NCBI RefSeq assembly: GCF_900103455.1
Contig: NZ_FNHI01000012.1
Coordinates: forward strand, 124,001-188,000
Length of the DNA: 64,000 nucleotides
From: Streptomyces wuyuanensis
GTDB lineage: Bacteria > Actinomycetota > Actinomycetes > Streptomycetales > Streptomycetaceae
Direction of reading: 5' to 3'
A program made the position numbers and the translations under genes. Below the pieces are notes generated by a model. That model was not told where the DNA came from, did no database searches, and was given only the letters and a program-made list of their open reading frames with translations. Shown in pieces: positions 24,473-32,776 of this stretch. Every line of letters starts with the position of its first letter. The first letter of the stretch is position 1.

Positions 24473-24586
24473 TCAGCCCTGGCGCTGCTTGTGGCGCAGG
24501 TTGTCGCAGATGACCATGACCCGGCCGTGGCGGCGGATCACCTTGCACTTGTCGCAGATCTTCTTGACGCTCGGCTTGACCTTCAT
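24473..24586 (-). CDS. rpmJ: 50S ribosomal protein L36 (zinc-binding form)
   Basis: A 37-residue protein: MKVKPSVKKICDKCKVIRR, then RVMVICDNLRHKQRQG. The four ligands CxxC...C...H are intact, so this is the zinc-binding (C+) paralogue. The start at ATG 24586 is fixed by the family. Between infA and rpsM, the standard position. Confidence 0.98.
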   Translation of the reverse strand: MKVKPSVKKICDKCKVIRRHGRVMVICDNLRHKQRQG

Positions 24587-24644
24587 GGGATGTGAGGTTC
24601 TCCGGGTCAGTGCCACCACCCCTCGGGAGGGGTGAGGGCAAGAT

Positions 24645-24866
24645 CTACTTGTAGCGGTAGACGATCCGCCCACGCGTCAGGTCGTACGGAGAAAGCTCCA
24701 CCACGACCCGGTCGTCCGGAAGGATTCGGATGTAGTGCATCCGCATCTTGCCGGAGATGTGCGCGAGGACCTTGTGACCGTTCTGGAGTTCCACCTTGAA
24801 CATGGCGTTCGGCAGGGACTCGATCACGGTGCCCTCGATCTCGATGGCACCTTGCTTCTTGGCCAC
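24645..24866 (-). CDS. infA: Translation initiation factor IF-1
   Basis: An OB-fold factor that binds the 30S A site during initiation. 73 residues: AKKQGAIEIEGTVIESLPNAMFKVELQNGHKVLAHISGKMR, ending DLTRGRIVYRYK. The start is GTG 24866 with a purine-rich GAAGGGCGAAG upstream. First gene after a 209-bp gap behind map, so it probably heads the infA-rpmJ-rpsM-rpsK transcript. Confidence 0.98.
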   Translation of the reverse strand: MAKKQGAIEIEGTVIESLPNAMFKVELQNGHKVLAHISGKMRMHYIRILPDDRVVVELSPYDLTRGRIVYRYK

Positions 24867-24954
24867 GCTTCGCCCTTCGAATCGGCTACCTTGATCGGCT
24901 CTTGTCACCCTGCGACCGCAAGCGGACATACGGGTACACGCGAGCCGACGCATC

Positions 24955-24984
24955 AGTCTACGTCAGGCCCCTGGAAAAGACGAA
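24955..24984 (-). promoter_or_regulatory. Candidate promoter of infA-rpmJ-rpsM-rpsK
   Basis: Reverse strand: -10 TAGACT (24955-24960), with the weak -35 TTCGTC (24979-24984) 18 bp upstream. Predicted start near 24948, about 80 nt before the infA GTG. The -10 is good; the -35 is poor. Confidence 0.35.
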
Positions 24985-25075
24985 TCCGGGGAGTTTGCCC
25001 AAGGTGAGAGATCCTTAAGCAGAACGGGGGCCGCAGGGTCTCCCCCGCCGCCCCCGGTGTGCCGCGCCGCCCGGC

Positions 25076-25912
25076 TCAGGCCAGCGGGTCCGGCGCCGCC
25101 GTGACACCCAGCTCCGCCAGCTTCGCGCGGCCGCCGTCGACGGCCGTCAGCACCAGCGGGCCCTCCTCGGTCAGAGCCACCGAGTGCTCCCAGTGCGAGG
25201 ACCAGGTGCCGTCCGTGGTGATCACGGTCCAGTCGTCGGAAAGCACCTCGGTGTGCGGGGTGCCGAGCGACACCATCGGCTCGATCGCCAGGCAGAAGCC
25301 CGGGACCAGCTTCGGGCCCTTGCCGCGCTTGCGGCTCACGTAGTTCAGCAGGTGCGGGTCCATGTGCATCTCGGTGCCGATGCCGTGGCCGCCGTAGTCC
25401 TCGATGATCCCGTACCGGCCGCCGCCCGGCTTCGGCTGGCGGCGGATGTAGGTCTCGATCGCACGGGAGACGTCGACCAGCCGGTTGCCGCTCTTCATGG
25501 CGGCGATACCGGCCCACATGGACTCCTCGGTCACCCGGGAGAGCTCGATCAGCTCCGGGGCGTGACCCCCGCCGACGAAAGCGGTGAACGCCGCGTCGCC
25601 GTGCCAGCCGTCCACGATCGCCCCGGCGTCGATGGAGATGACGTCGCCGTCCTTGAGGACAGTCTTCGCGTCCGGGATGCCGTGGACGACGACCTCGTTC
25701 ACCGAAGTGCAGATGGTGGCGGGGAAACCGCCGTACCCCAGGAAGTTCGACTTGGCCCCGTGGTCGGCGATCACCTTGCGGGCGACCTCGTCCAGGTCCT
25801 TCGTCGTGGCGCCGGGGACCGCCGCCTCACGGGTCGCCGCGTGGATGGCGGCGACGACCAGCCCCGCCTCACGCATCTTCGCGATCTGCTCGGGGGTCTT
25901 GATCTGCACCAT
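25076..25912 (-). CDS. map: Methionine aminopeptidase, type I
   Basis: Removes initiator methionine from nascent proteins. 278 residues, pita-bread fold with metal ligands in DVISIDAGAIVDGWHGDAA, the His in GGHGIGTEMHMDPHLLNY, LAIEPMV and the final VALTEEGPLVLT. It starts at ATG 25912. It follows adk after a strong terminator, so it may be transcribed separately from secY-adk. Confidence 0.97.
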   Translation of the reverse strand: MVQIKTPEQIAKMREAGLVVAAIHAATREAAVPGATTKDLDEVARKVIADHGAKSNFLGYGGFPATICTSVNEVVVHGIPDAKTVLKDGDVISIDAGAIVDGWHGDAAFTAFVGGGHAPELIELSRVTEESMWAGIAAMKSGNRLVDVSRAIETYIRRQPKPGGGRYGIIEDYGGHGIGTEMHMDPHLLNYVSRKRGKGPKLVPGFCLAIEPMVSLGTPHTEVLSDDWTVITTDGTWSSHWEHSVALTEEGPLVLTAVDGGRAKLAELGVTAAPDPLA

Positions 25913-25971
25913 GAGGGCCGGCGCCTTTCAGAGTCGGAGAGTGGTTCGGCGGAATGCCTGGGTAATCAACG

Positions 25972-26008
25972 ATACGGCCGCGGCGTCCTGGGGACACCGC
26001 GGCCGTAT
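25972..26008 (-). terminator. Terminator after adk
   Basis: The perfect 12-bp outer stem ATACGGCCGCGG / CCGCGGCCGTAT encloses a second small stem GTCC-TGG-GGAC. It begins 25 nt past the adk stop and lies upstream of map, so it probably ends the secY-adk transcript. Confidence 0.65.
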
Positions 26009-26033
26009 GGCGATCGGTCGGAGGTACTGCGGG

Positions 26034-26699
26034 TCAGGCCTGGGCGGCCCGGTCCGTCTGCAGAGCCTCCATCGCGCGCTCGGTCACCTCGTCGACCTTG
26101 CCGAGCGCGGAGATGGTCACCAGCAGGCCCTGGGCCCGGTAGTGGTCGATGATCGGCTCGGTCTGCGTGTGGTAGACCTCGAGCCGCTTGCGCACGGTCT
26201 CCTCGGAGTCGTCGTCGCGCTGGTACAGGTCACCGCCGCAGACGTCGCAGACGCCCTCGGTCTTCGGCGCGCTGTAGGTGACGTGGAAGACGTGTGCGCT
26301 GTCGTTGCGGCAGATGCGGCGGCCCGCGATCCGCTTGACGACCTCGTCCTCCGGGACCTCCAGGTCCAGCACGGCGTCCAGCTTCACGCCGTCCGACGCG
26401 AGCGCGGCGTCGAGCGCCTCGGCCTGGGACACGTTCCGCGGGAAGCCGTCCAGCAGAAAGCCCCCCTGGGCGTCCGGCTGGGCCATCCGGTCCCGTGCCA
26501 TCCCGATGGTGACCTCGTCGGGCACCAGGTTGCCGGCGTCCATGTACGCCTTGGCCTGCTTGCCCAGGTCCGTGCCCTTGCTGATGTTGGCCCGGAACAG
26601 GTCGCCCGTGGAGATGTGCGGGATCGACAGGTTCTTGGCAAGGAACGCGGCCTGCGTTCCCTTGCCTGCACCGGGCGGCCCGACGAGGACGATTCGCAT
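26034..26699 (-). CDS. adk: Adenylate kinase
   Basis: Interconverts ATP + AMP and 2 ADP. 221 residues, with P-loop GPPGAGKGTQ at 7-16, ISTGDLFR, LDGFPRN, and a long LID domain with RRICRN...CDVCGG, in which three Cys and a His could hold zinc. ATG 26699 shares one base with the secY stop (TGATG), so it is translationally coupled to secY. Confidence 0.97.
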   Translation of the reverse strand: MRIVLVGPPGAGKGTQAAFLAKNLSIPHISTGDLFRANISKGTDLGKQAKAYMDAGNLVPDEVTIGMARDRMAQPDAQGGFLLDGFPRNVSQAEALDAALASDGVKLDAVLDLEVPEDEVVKRIAGRRICRNDSAHVFHVTYSAPKTEGVCDVCGGDLYQRDDDSEETVRKRLEVYHTQTEPIIDHYRAQGLLVTISALGKVDEVTERAMEALQTDRAAQA

Positions 26700-28018
26700 C
26701 AGCGGAGGAACCCTTCGTAGTTGCGCTGCTGGAGCTGGCTCTCGATCTGCTTCACGGTCTCGAGACCGACACCCACGATGATGAGGATGCTGGTGCCACC
26801 GAACGGGAAGTTCTGGTTCGCACCACCGAAGCCGGCCAACGCCATCGTCGGCACAAGAGCGATCAGACCCAGATACAGCGAGCCCGGCCAGGTGATCCGG
26901 TTGAGCACGTAGCTCAGATACTCGGCGGTAGGTCGACCAGCCCGGATACCCGGGATGAAGCCACCATACTTCTTCATGTTGTCCGCGACTTCCTCGGGGT
27001 TGAACGAGATCGCCACGTAGAAGAAGGCGAAGAACACGATCAGAAGGAAGTACGTCGCGATGTAGTAGGGGTGGTCACCCTTGACGAAGTGCGCTTCGAT
27101 CCAGGTTTTCCATCCGGCGTTGGAGTTCGAGAACTGCGCGATCAACGCCGGGATGTAGAGCAGCGACGAGGCGAAGATGACGGGAATCACACCCGCCTGG
27201 TTCACCTTGAGCGGGATGTATGTGGACGTACCGCCGTACGACCTGCGGCCGATCATGCGCTTCGCGTACTGGACCGGGATGCGGCGCTGGGCCTGCTCGA
27301 CGAAGACGACGAGCGCCACCATCACGAAGCCGATCAGGATGACCGTGCCGAACTCGATCCAGCCCTTGGCGAGCTTGCCGCTCTCCTTGATGGCCCACAG
27401 CGCGCCGGGGAAACCGGCGGCGATGGAGATGAACATCAGGATGGACATGCCGTTGCCGATGCCGCGGTCCGTGATCAGCTCGCCGAGCCACATGACCACG
27501 GCGGTGCCGGCGGTCATGGTGATCACCATGGTGGCGGTCACGAAGATCGACTGATCGGGGACGATCTCGTTGGCCACCTGACAGCCGGAGAACAGCGCAC
27601 CGCTGCGGGCCGTGGCCACGAGACCGGTGCCCTGCAGCACGGCCAGCGCGACCGTGAGGTAACGCGTGTACTGCGTGATCTTCGCGGTGCCGGACTGGCC
27701 CTCCTTCTTGAGGGCCTCCAGACGCGGGATCACCACGGTCAGCAGCTGCAGGATGATGCTCGCCGTGATGTACGGCATGATGCCGAGCGCGAAGATCGTG
27801 ATCTGCAGCAGGGCTCCGCCGCTGAACATGTTGACGAGGCCGAAGAGGCTGCTGTTGTTCTTCGAGGCCTGGTCCACACAGATCTGGACGTTCTCATAGC
27901 TGACGCCGGGCACCGGGATGTGCGCGCCGAGCCGGTACAGCACGATGATGCCGAGCGTGAAGAGCAGCTTCTTGCGCAGGTCGGGCGTCTTGAACGCCCG
28001 GGCGAACGCGGTGAGCAC
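26699..28018 (-). CDS. secY: Preprotein translocase subunit SecY
   Basis: The channel-forming subunit of the Sec translocon. 439 residues and ten predicted membrane helices, starting VLTAFARAFKTPDLRKKLLFTLGIIVLYRLGAHIPVPG. Conserved loop residues include RRIPVQYAKRMIGR. GTG 28018 has the very strong site AGGAGG; the open frame upstream is not part of the family. A 245-bp gap with a perfect hairpin separates it from rplO. Confidence 0.98.
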   Translation of the reverse strand: MLTAFARAFKTPDLRKKLLFTLGIIVLYRLGAHIPVPGVSYENVQICVDQASKNNSSLFGLVNMFSGGALLQITIFALGIMPYITASIILQLLTVVIPRLEALKKEGQSGTAKITQYTRYLTVALAVLQGTGLVATARSGALFSGCQVANEIVPDQSIFVTATMVITMTAGTAVVMWLGELITDRGIGNGMSILMFISIAAGFPGALWAIKESGKLAKGWIEFGTVILIGFVMVALVVFVEQAQRRIPVQYAKRMIGRRSYGGTSTYIPLKVNQAGVIPVIFASSLLYIPALIAQFSNSNAGWKTWIEAHFVKGDHPYYIATYFLLIVFFAFFYVAISFNPEEVADNMKKYGGFIPGIRAGRPTAEYLSYVLNRITWPGSLYLGLIALVPTMALAGFGGANQNFPFGGTSILIIVGVGLETVKQIESQLQQRNYEGFLR

Positions 28019-28201
28019 GGTGCCTCCTGCGACCCCCGCGCAAAGCGTCAGAGGTGACGGTCTTGAGGTTCGACGAATTCGTATGAGACAAGAACCGCTC
28101 CGGGAGCCCTGCGGGCCTCCGTCACGGCGTGGGGGTCGCCCCCCGGGGATAACAGCAACAACGCACGCCACCTTACCGGCGAGTGTGCCCCCCTTGGAAC
28201 G

Positions 28202-28242
28202 ACCAACCGGGGATGCCCCGTTTCAGAGCATCCCCGGTTGGT
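28202..28242 (-). terminator. Perfect 15-bp hairpin between rplO and secY
   Basis: The perfect arms ACCAACCGGGGATGC / GCATCCCCGGTTGGT enclose an 11-nt loop, 20 nt past the rplO stop. It divides the spc-type operon into a ribosomal part and secY-adk. Confidence 0.7.
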
Positions 28243-28262
28243 GTTCAGGCCATCGGCTCGTC

Positions 28263-28718
28263 TCAGACGAGCTCGGTGACGGTGCCGCCGGCGGCGGTGA
28301 TCTTCTCCTTGGCGGAGCCGGAGACGGCGTCGACCGTCACCTGCAGCGCCACGGAGACATCGCCCTGGCCGAGCACCTTGACGAGCTGGTTCTTGCGAAC
28401 CGCGCCCTTGGCGACCAGGTCGGCGACCGTGACCTCGCCACCCTCGGGGTAGAGGGCAGCGAGCTTGTCCAGGTTCACGACCTGGAACTCGGTCTTGAAC
28501 GGGTTCTTGAAGCCCTTCAGCTTCGGGAGGCGCATGTGGAGCGGCATCTGGCCGCCCTCGAAGCGCTCCGGAACCTGGTAACGGGCCTTCGTGCCCTTGG
28601 TACCACGACCGGCCGTCTTACCCTTCGACGCCTCACCACGACCCACACGGGTCTTGGCGGTCTTGGCGCCCGGGGCGGGACGGAGGTTGTGGATCTTCAG
28701 CGGGTTCTGCTCCGCCAT
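28263..28718 (-). CDS. rplO: 50S ribosomal protein L15
   Basis: An assembly protein of the large subunit. 151 residues: LKIHNLRPAPGAKTAKTRVGRGEASKGKTAGRGTKG, FEGGQMPLHMRLPKLKGF, with C-terminal SAKEKITAAGGTVTEL. ATG 28718. Starts 2 nt after rpmD. Confidence 0.99.
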   Translation of the reverse strand: MAEQNPLKIHNLRPAPGAKTAKTRVGRGEASKGKTAGRGTKGTKARYQVPERFEGGQMPLHMRLPKLKGFKNPFKTEFQVVNLDKLAALYPEGGEVTVADLVAKGAVRKNQLVKVLGQGDVSVALQVTVDAVSGSAKEKITAAGGTVTELV

Positions 28719-28720
28719 GA

Positions 28721-28903
28721 TCAGTCGACCTCCTCGACCGTCACGAGGTGGCGGACGGTGTGCACCATTCCGCGGAACTCGGGGCGGTCCTCCTTGACGA
28801 CCACGTCGTTGACCCTCTTCAGGCCAAGCGAACGCAGCGTGTCACGGTGGTTCTGCTTGCTGCCGATGTACGACTTCGTCTGCGTGATCTTGAGGCGGGC
28901 CAT
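28721..28903 (-). CDS. rpmD: 50S ribosomal protein L30
   Basis: 60 residues: MARLKITQTKSYIGSKQNHRDTLRSLGLKRVNDVVVKEDRPEFRGMVHTVRHLVTVEE. ATG 28903 shares one base with the rpsE stop (TAATG), so it is translationally coupled. Confidence 0.99.
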   Translation of the reverse strand: MARLKITQTKSYIGSKQNHRDTLRSLGLKRVNDVVVKEDRPEFRGMVHTVRHLVTVEEVD

Positions 28904-29514
28904 TACGCACCCGCTCCCGCACCGGCGCGCGCACGAAGCAGAGCCGCGGGGGCCACGTCCTCGAGCGGCAGACCGCGGCGGGCCGCGATCTCCTCGGGAC
29001 GCTGCAGACCCTTCAGGGCCTCCACCGTCGCGTGCACGATGTTGATCGCGTTGGACGAGCCGAGCGACTTCGACAGGATGTCGTGAACGCCGGCGCACTC
29101 GAGCACGGCACGCACCGGGCCACCGGCGATAACACCGGTACCGGGGGAAGCAGGCTTGAGCAGGACGACGCCCGCGGCCTTCTCGCCCGTGATCGGGTGC
29201 GGGATGGTGCCCTGGATACGCGGGACCTTGAAGAAGTGCTTCTTGGCCTCCTCAACGCCCTTGGCGATGGCGGCCGGCACCTCCTTGGCCTTGCCGTAAC
29301 CGACACCCACGGTGCCGTCACCATCGCCCACCACGACCAGCGCGGTGAAGCTGAAGCGACGACCACCCTTCACAACCTTGGCGACGCGGTTGATCGCGAC
29401 AACGCGCTCAACGTACGCGGTCTTCTCGGCGGCAGCAGCGCCGCCGTCACGGCCCTTCCGGTCCCGCCGCTCGCCGCCACCGGCACCGCTGCCGCGGCGC
29501 TGGGGTCCAGCCAT
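28903..29514 (-). CDS. rpsE: 30S ribosomal protein S5
   Basis: A small-subunit protein involved in decoding fidelity and mRNA entry. 203 residues, about 35 longer than E. coli S5, with a Gly/Arg-rich N-terminal extension and an Ala/Gly-rich tail. Core: YVERVVAINRVAKVVKGGRRFSFTALVVVGDGDGTVGVGYGKAKEVP, GVVLLKPASPGTGVIAGGPVRAVLE. ATG 29514. Confidence 0.99.
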   Translation of the reverse strand: MAGPQRRGSGAGGGERRDRKGRDGGAAAAEKTAYVERVVAINRVAKVVKGGRRFSFTALVVVGDGDGTVGVGYGKAKEVPAAIAKGVEEAKKHFFKVPRIQGTIPHPITGEKAAGVVLLKPASPGTGVIAGGPVRAVLECAGVHDILSKSLGSSNAINIVHATVEALKGLQRPEEIAARRGLPLEDVAPAALLRARAGAGAGA

Positions 29515-29554
29515 TGGATTTACCTCTCTCTATTCCGCTAGCTACGGAACCGGC

Positions 29555-29938
29555 TCAGAACTTGAGCCCGGCTTCGCGGGCGGCGTCGGCCAGGGCGGCG
29601 ATGCGCCCGGCGTACTGGTTGCCGCCACGGTCGAACACGACAGCCTCGACGCCGGCGGCCTTCGCACGCTCGGCCACGAGCTGGCCGACCTGCTTCGCCT
29701 TCGCCGACTTGTCGCCCTCGCCGCCGCGGATGGAAGCGTCCAGGGTGGACGCCGACGCCACGGTGTGGCCCTTGAGGTCGTCGATGACCTGAGCGGTGAT
29801 GCCGCGGTTGGACCGGGTGACGACGAGACGCGGACGCTCCGCCGTACCCGAGATCTTCTTGCGGATGCGGATGTGGCGACGCTTCAGGGAAGCGCCCTTG
29901 TAGGCCTTGCCCTTGGCAATCTTCACGCCGTATGCCAT
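29555..29938 (-). CDS. rplR: 50S ribosomal protein L18
   Basis: A 5S rRNA-binding protein of the central protuberance. 127 residues: KRRHIRIRKKISGTAERPRLVVTRSNRGITAQVIDDLKGHTVASAST, then AGVEAVVFDRGGNQYAGRIAALADAAREAGLKF. ATG 29938, 3 nt after rplF. Confidence 0.99.
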   Translation of the reverse strand: MAYGVKIAKGKAYKGASLKRRHIRIRKKISGTAERPRLVVTRSNRGITAQVIDDLKGHTVASASTLDASIRGGEGDKSAKAKQVGQLVAERAKAAGVEAVVFDRGGNQYAGRIAALADAAREAGLKF

Positions 29939-29941
29939 GGC

Positions 29942-30481
29942 TTACTTACCAGCCTTTCCGACCTTGCGGCGGATGACCTCGCCCGCGTACTTCACGCCCT
30001 TGGCCTTGTACGGGTCGGGCTTGCGCAGCTTGCGGATGTTCGCGGCGACCTCGCCGACCTTCTGCTTGTCGATGCCCTCGACCGAGAACTTGGTCGGCGA
30101 CTCGACCTTGAAGGAGATGCCCTCGGGGGCCTCCACCAGGATCGGGTGGCTGTAGCCGAGCTGGAACTCCAGGTTGGAGCCCTTCGCGGCAACGCGGTAA
30201 CCGACACCGCTGATCTCGAGCGCCTTGGTGTATCCCTGGGTCACACCGGTGATCATGTTGGCCACCAGCGTGCGGGACAGGCCGTGAAGGGCCTTGTTCT
30301 GACGCTCGTCGTTGGGGCGGGTGACGTTGATGACGCCGTCCTCACCCTTCGCGATCTCGATCGGCGCGGCAACGGTGTGGGTCAGGGAGCCCTTGGGACC
30401 CTTCACCTGGACCGTACGGCCATCGATGGTGACATCCACGCCGGCGGGAACCGAGATGGGGAGCTTGCCGATACGCGACAT
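29942..30481 (-). CDS. rplF: 50S ribosomal protein L6
   Basis: A large-subunit protein near the factor-binding site. 179 residues: SRIGKLPISVPAGVDVTIDGRTVQVKGPKGSL, ALEISGVGYRVAAKGSNLEFQLGYSHPI, ending PDPYKAKGVKYAGEVIRRKVGKAGK. ATG 30481 with GGAGGAG upstream. Confidence 0.99.
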   Translation of the reverse strand: MSRIGKLPISVPAGVDVTIDGRTVQVKGPKGSLTHTVAAPIEIAKGEDGVINVTRPNDERQNKALHGLSRTLVANMITGVTQGYTKALEISGVGYRVAAKGSNLEFQLGYSHPILVEAPEGISFKVESPTKFSVEGIDKQKVGEVAANIRKLRKPDPYKAKGVKYAGEVIRRKVGKAGK

Positions 30482-30503
30482 TGTTCTTCTCCTCCGTTCC
30501 CGA

Positions 30504-30902
30504 CTACCAGACGTAGGCGAGGACTTCCCCGCCCACACCCTTCTTGCTGGCCTGCTTGTCGGTGAGGAGCCCGTGCGACGTGGAGATGATGGCCACGCCC
30601 AGGCCGCCGAGCACCTTCGGCAGGTTGGTGGACTTCGCGTAGACCCGGAGACCGGGCTTGGAGATCCGCTTGATGCCCGCGATGGAGCGCTCACGGTTCG
30701 GGCCGAACTTCAGCTCGAGAACGAGGTTCTTGCCGACCTCGGCGTCCTCGACCTTCCAGCCCGTGATGAAGCCCTCCTGCTGGAGGATCTCCGCGATGTG
30801 CGACTTGATCTTGCTGTGCGGCATCGTCACGGAGTCGTGGTACGCCGAGTTCGCGTTACGCAGACGGGTCAGCATGTCCGCGATCGGATCAGTCATGGTC
30901 AT
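30504..30902 (-). CDS. rpsH: 30S ribosomal protein S8
   Basis: A central-domain assembly protein. 132 residues from ATG 30902 (MTMTDPIADMLTRLRNANSAYHD), ending ISTSHGLLTDKQASKKGVGGEVLAYVW. The open frame upstream is not coding. It is preceded by a 264-bp gap after rpsN that holds a small hairpin. Confidence 0.99.
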   Translation of the reverse strand: MTMTDPIADMLTRLRNANSAYHDSVTMPHSKIKSHIAEILQQEGFITGWKVEDAEVGKNLVLELKFGPNRERSIAGIKRISKPGLRVYAKSTNLPKVLGGLGVAIISTSHGLLTDKQASKKGVGGEVLAYVW

Positions 30903-31119
30903 GAATTGGCCTTCGGCCTCTCTCGCCGGGGTTTCCTGTATGCGCCATCCCTCTCCCCGCACAGGGGCGGGACGGGTGCGGCGCGGGGACCTACGGCGTA
31001 GTAAGTCGTTCAGGGCGGCGGGCGCCCAACCCCACAAGCCTACGGCATGTGAGGGAGGGCCCCGCCGACCCGTTGCTTACCGAGAGCCTCTGGTAATCCC
31101 GCCCACCCGTCGCCCGACC

Positions 31120-31138
31120 GCCGCCCCTCAAGGGCGGC
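31120..31138 (-). terminator. Small hairpin downstream of rpsN
   Basis: GCCGCCC, 5-nt loop, GGGCGGC: a 7-bp stem 29 nt past the rpsN stop, in the 264-bp rpsN-rpsH gap. The rest of the gap shows no gene or clear promoter. Weak evidence for attenuation. Confidence 0.3.
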
Positions 31139-31166
31139 CCTTCGGGCCGACGGACTGGACTGGGTA

Positions 31167-31352
31167 CTACCAGGAGCTCTTGGTCACGCCCGGCAGCTCG
31201 CCACGGTGAGCCATCTCACGGAGGCACACGCGGCACAGGCCGAACTTGCGGTACACGGAGTGCGGACGGCCGCAGCGCTGGCAGCGGGTGTACGCACGCA
31301 CACCGAACTTGGGCTTACGAGCAGCCTTGGCAATCAGAGCCTTCTTCGCCAT
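31167..31352 (-). CDS. rpsN: 30S ribosomal protein S14, type Z (zinc-binding)
   Basis: 61 residues with the intact zinc ligands TRCQRCGR and GLCRVCLRE, so this is the short C+ form rather than the zinc-independent paralogue. It starts MAKKALIAKAARKPKFGVRAY at ATG 31352, 5 nt after rplE. Confidence 0.98.
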   Translation of the reverse strand: MAKKALIAKAARKPKFGVRAYTRCQRCGRPHSVYRKFGLCRVCLREMAHRGELPGVTKSSW

Positions 31353-31357
31353 CTCGC

Positions 31358-31915
31358 TTACGCCTCCTTGAACGGGAAGCCGAGGTGACGGAGAAGGGCA
31401 CGGCCCTCAGCGTCGTTGGTCGCCGTGGTGACCACGGTGATGTCCATACCCCGGACGCGGTCGATCTTGTCCTGGTCGATCTCGTGGAACATGACCTGCT
31501 CCGTGAGACCGAAGGTGTAGTTGCCACGGCCGTCGAACTGCTTCGGGGACAGACCGCGGAAGTCGCGGATGCGCGGCAGCGCGAGCGACAGGGTGCGGTC
31601 CAGGAACTCCCACATGCGGTCGCCACGGAGCGTGACGTGGGCACCGATCGGCTGGCCCTCACGCAGCTTGAACTGCGCGATGGACTTGCGGGCCTTGGTG
31701 ACGGCCGGCTTCTGACCGGTGATCGTGGTGAGGTCGCGGATGGCGCCCTCGATCAGCTTGGAGTCGCGGGCGGCGTCGCCCACACCCATGTTGACCACGA
31801 TCTTCACGAGGCCGGGAACCTGCATGACGTTCTCGTACGAGAACTCCTCACGCAGCTTGCCCGCGATCTCCTCGCGGTACTTCGTCTTGAGACGCGGAGT
31901 GGTGGTGGTAGCCAT
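31358..31915 (-). CDS. rplE: 50S ribosomal protein L5
   Basis: A 5S rRNA-binding protein. 185 residues: PRLKTKYREEIAGKLREEFSYENVMQVPGLVKIVVNMGVG, TGQKPAVTKARKSIAQFKLREGQPIGAHVTLRG, then RDFRGLSPKQFDGRGNYTFGLTEQVMF. ATG 31915 overlaps the rplX stop by one base. Confidence 0.99.
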   Translation of the reverse strand: MATTTTPRLKTKYREEIAGKLREEFSYENVMQVPGLVKIVVNMGVGDAARDSKLIEGAIRDLTTITGQKPAVTKARKSIAQFKLREGQPIGAHVTLRGDRMWEFLDRTLSLALPRIRDFRGLSPKQFDGRGNYTFGLTEQVMFHEIDQDKIDRVRGMDITVVTTATNDAEGRALLRHLGFPFKEA

Positions 31916-32238
31916 CAGATGTCCTCACCCGTCCGCTTGGCAACGCGGATCTTGTTGCCCTCGTCGTCGAAGCGGTAACCGACGCGGGTCACGACCTTCT
32001 TGCCGTCCTTCTCCACGACCAGCTGAACGTTGCTGACGTGGATGGGGGCCTCGGTGGTGACGATGCCGCCGGCCTGCGAGGCACGACCCGGCTGGTTGGC
32101 CTTCGTGTGCTTCTTGACCCGGTTGACACCCTCGACCAGGACGCGCTCGTCACGCGGGAAAGCGGCGATGACCTTGCCCTGCTTGCCCTTGTCCTTGCCG
32201 GTGATGACCTGGACCAGGTCGCCCTTCTTGATCTTCAT
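31915..32238 (-). CDS. rplX: 50S ribosomal protein L24
   Basis: An assembly-initiator protein. 107 residues with the KOW motif at the N-terminus (MKIKKGDLVQVITGKDKGKQGKVIAAFP), then NRVKKHTKANQPGRASQAGGIVTTEAPIHVSNV. ATG 32238, 2 nt after rplN. Confidence 0.99.
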   Translation of the reverse strand: MKIKKGDLVQVITGKDKGKQGKVIAAFPRDERVLVEGVNRVKKHTKANQPGRASQAGGIVTTEAPIHVSNVQLVVEKDGKKVVTRVGYRFDDEGNKIRVAKRTGEDI

Positions 32239-32240
32239 GC

Positions 32241-32609
32241 TTACAGCACCTCCGGCGCGAGCGAGATGATCTTCATGAACTTCTTCTCGCGCAGCTCACG
32301 GCCCACGGGGCCGAAGATACGGGTGCCGCGAGGGTCGCCGTCGTTCTTCAGAATGACGGCGGCGTTCTCGTCGAAGCGGATGTACGAGCCGTCCTGGCGG
32401 CGGCGCTCCTTGACGGTGCGAACGATGACCGCCTTGACGACGTCACCCTTCTTCACGTTGCCACCGGGGATCGCGTCCTTGACGGTGGCGACGATGACGT
32501 CACCGATGCCCGCGTAGCGGCGACCCGAGCCACCGAGAACACGGATGCAAAGGATCTCCTTGGCACCAGTGTTGTCGGCGACGCGAAGTCGCGACTCCTG
32601 CTGGATCAC
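32241..32609 (-). CDS. rplN: 50S ribosomal protein L14
   Basis: 122 residues: MIQQESRLRVADNTGAKEILCIRVLGGSGRRYAGIGDVIVATVKDAIPGG, ending GPVGRELREKKFMKIISLAPEVL. ATG 32609. It is the first gene after the 167-bp gap that matches the S10/spc operon boundary known from E. coli. Confidence 0.99.
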   Translation of the reverse strand: MIQQESRLRVADNTGAKEILCIRVLGGSGRRYAGIGDVIVATVKDAIPGGNVKKGDVVKAVIVRTVKERRRQDGSYIRFDENAAVILKNDGDPRGTRIFGPVGRELREKKFMKIISLAPEVL

Positions 32610-32637
32610 GTCTATCTCCTGATCGTCTGCCGGTTCC

Positions 32638-32674
32638 CGGCGGGGGCTGCTCCCGAAGGAGACGACCCCCGCCG
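32638..32674 (-). other. Second inverted repeat in the rpsQ-rplN gap
   Basis: CGGCGGGGG / CCCCCGCCG form a 9-bp stem enclosing an imperfect inner stem around CGAA. It lies 29-65 nt upstream of the rplN ATG, within the leader of the spc part. A regulatory or processing role is possible; I recognise no known leader motif. Confidence 0.35.
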
Positions 32675-32735
32675 AGCCTGGCGGAACTTAGTGCTGGGGC
32701 AGCGCCCCCGGAGGGGTTCCCCCAGCGGGGGGCAT

Positions 32736-32772
32736 GCGGGGGAGCACTCCCTTTCCAGGGAGGGCCCCCCGC
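32736..32772 (-). terminator. Hairpin right after rpsQ (S10/spc boundary)
   Basis: The outer stem GCGGGGG / CCCCCGC and the inner stem CTCCCT-TTCC-AGGGAG are stacked around a short internal loop. The structure begins 5 nt past the rpsQ stop. Probably a terminator or attenuator between the S10 and spc segments. Confidence 0.5.
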
Positions 32773-32776
32773 AAAA

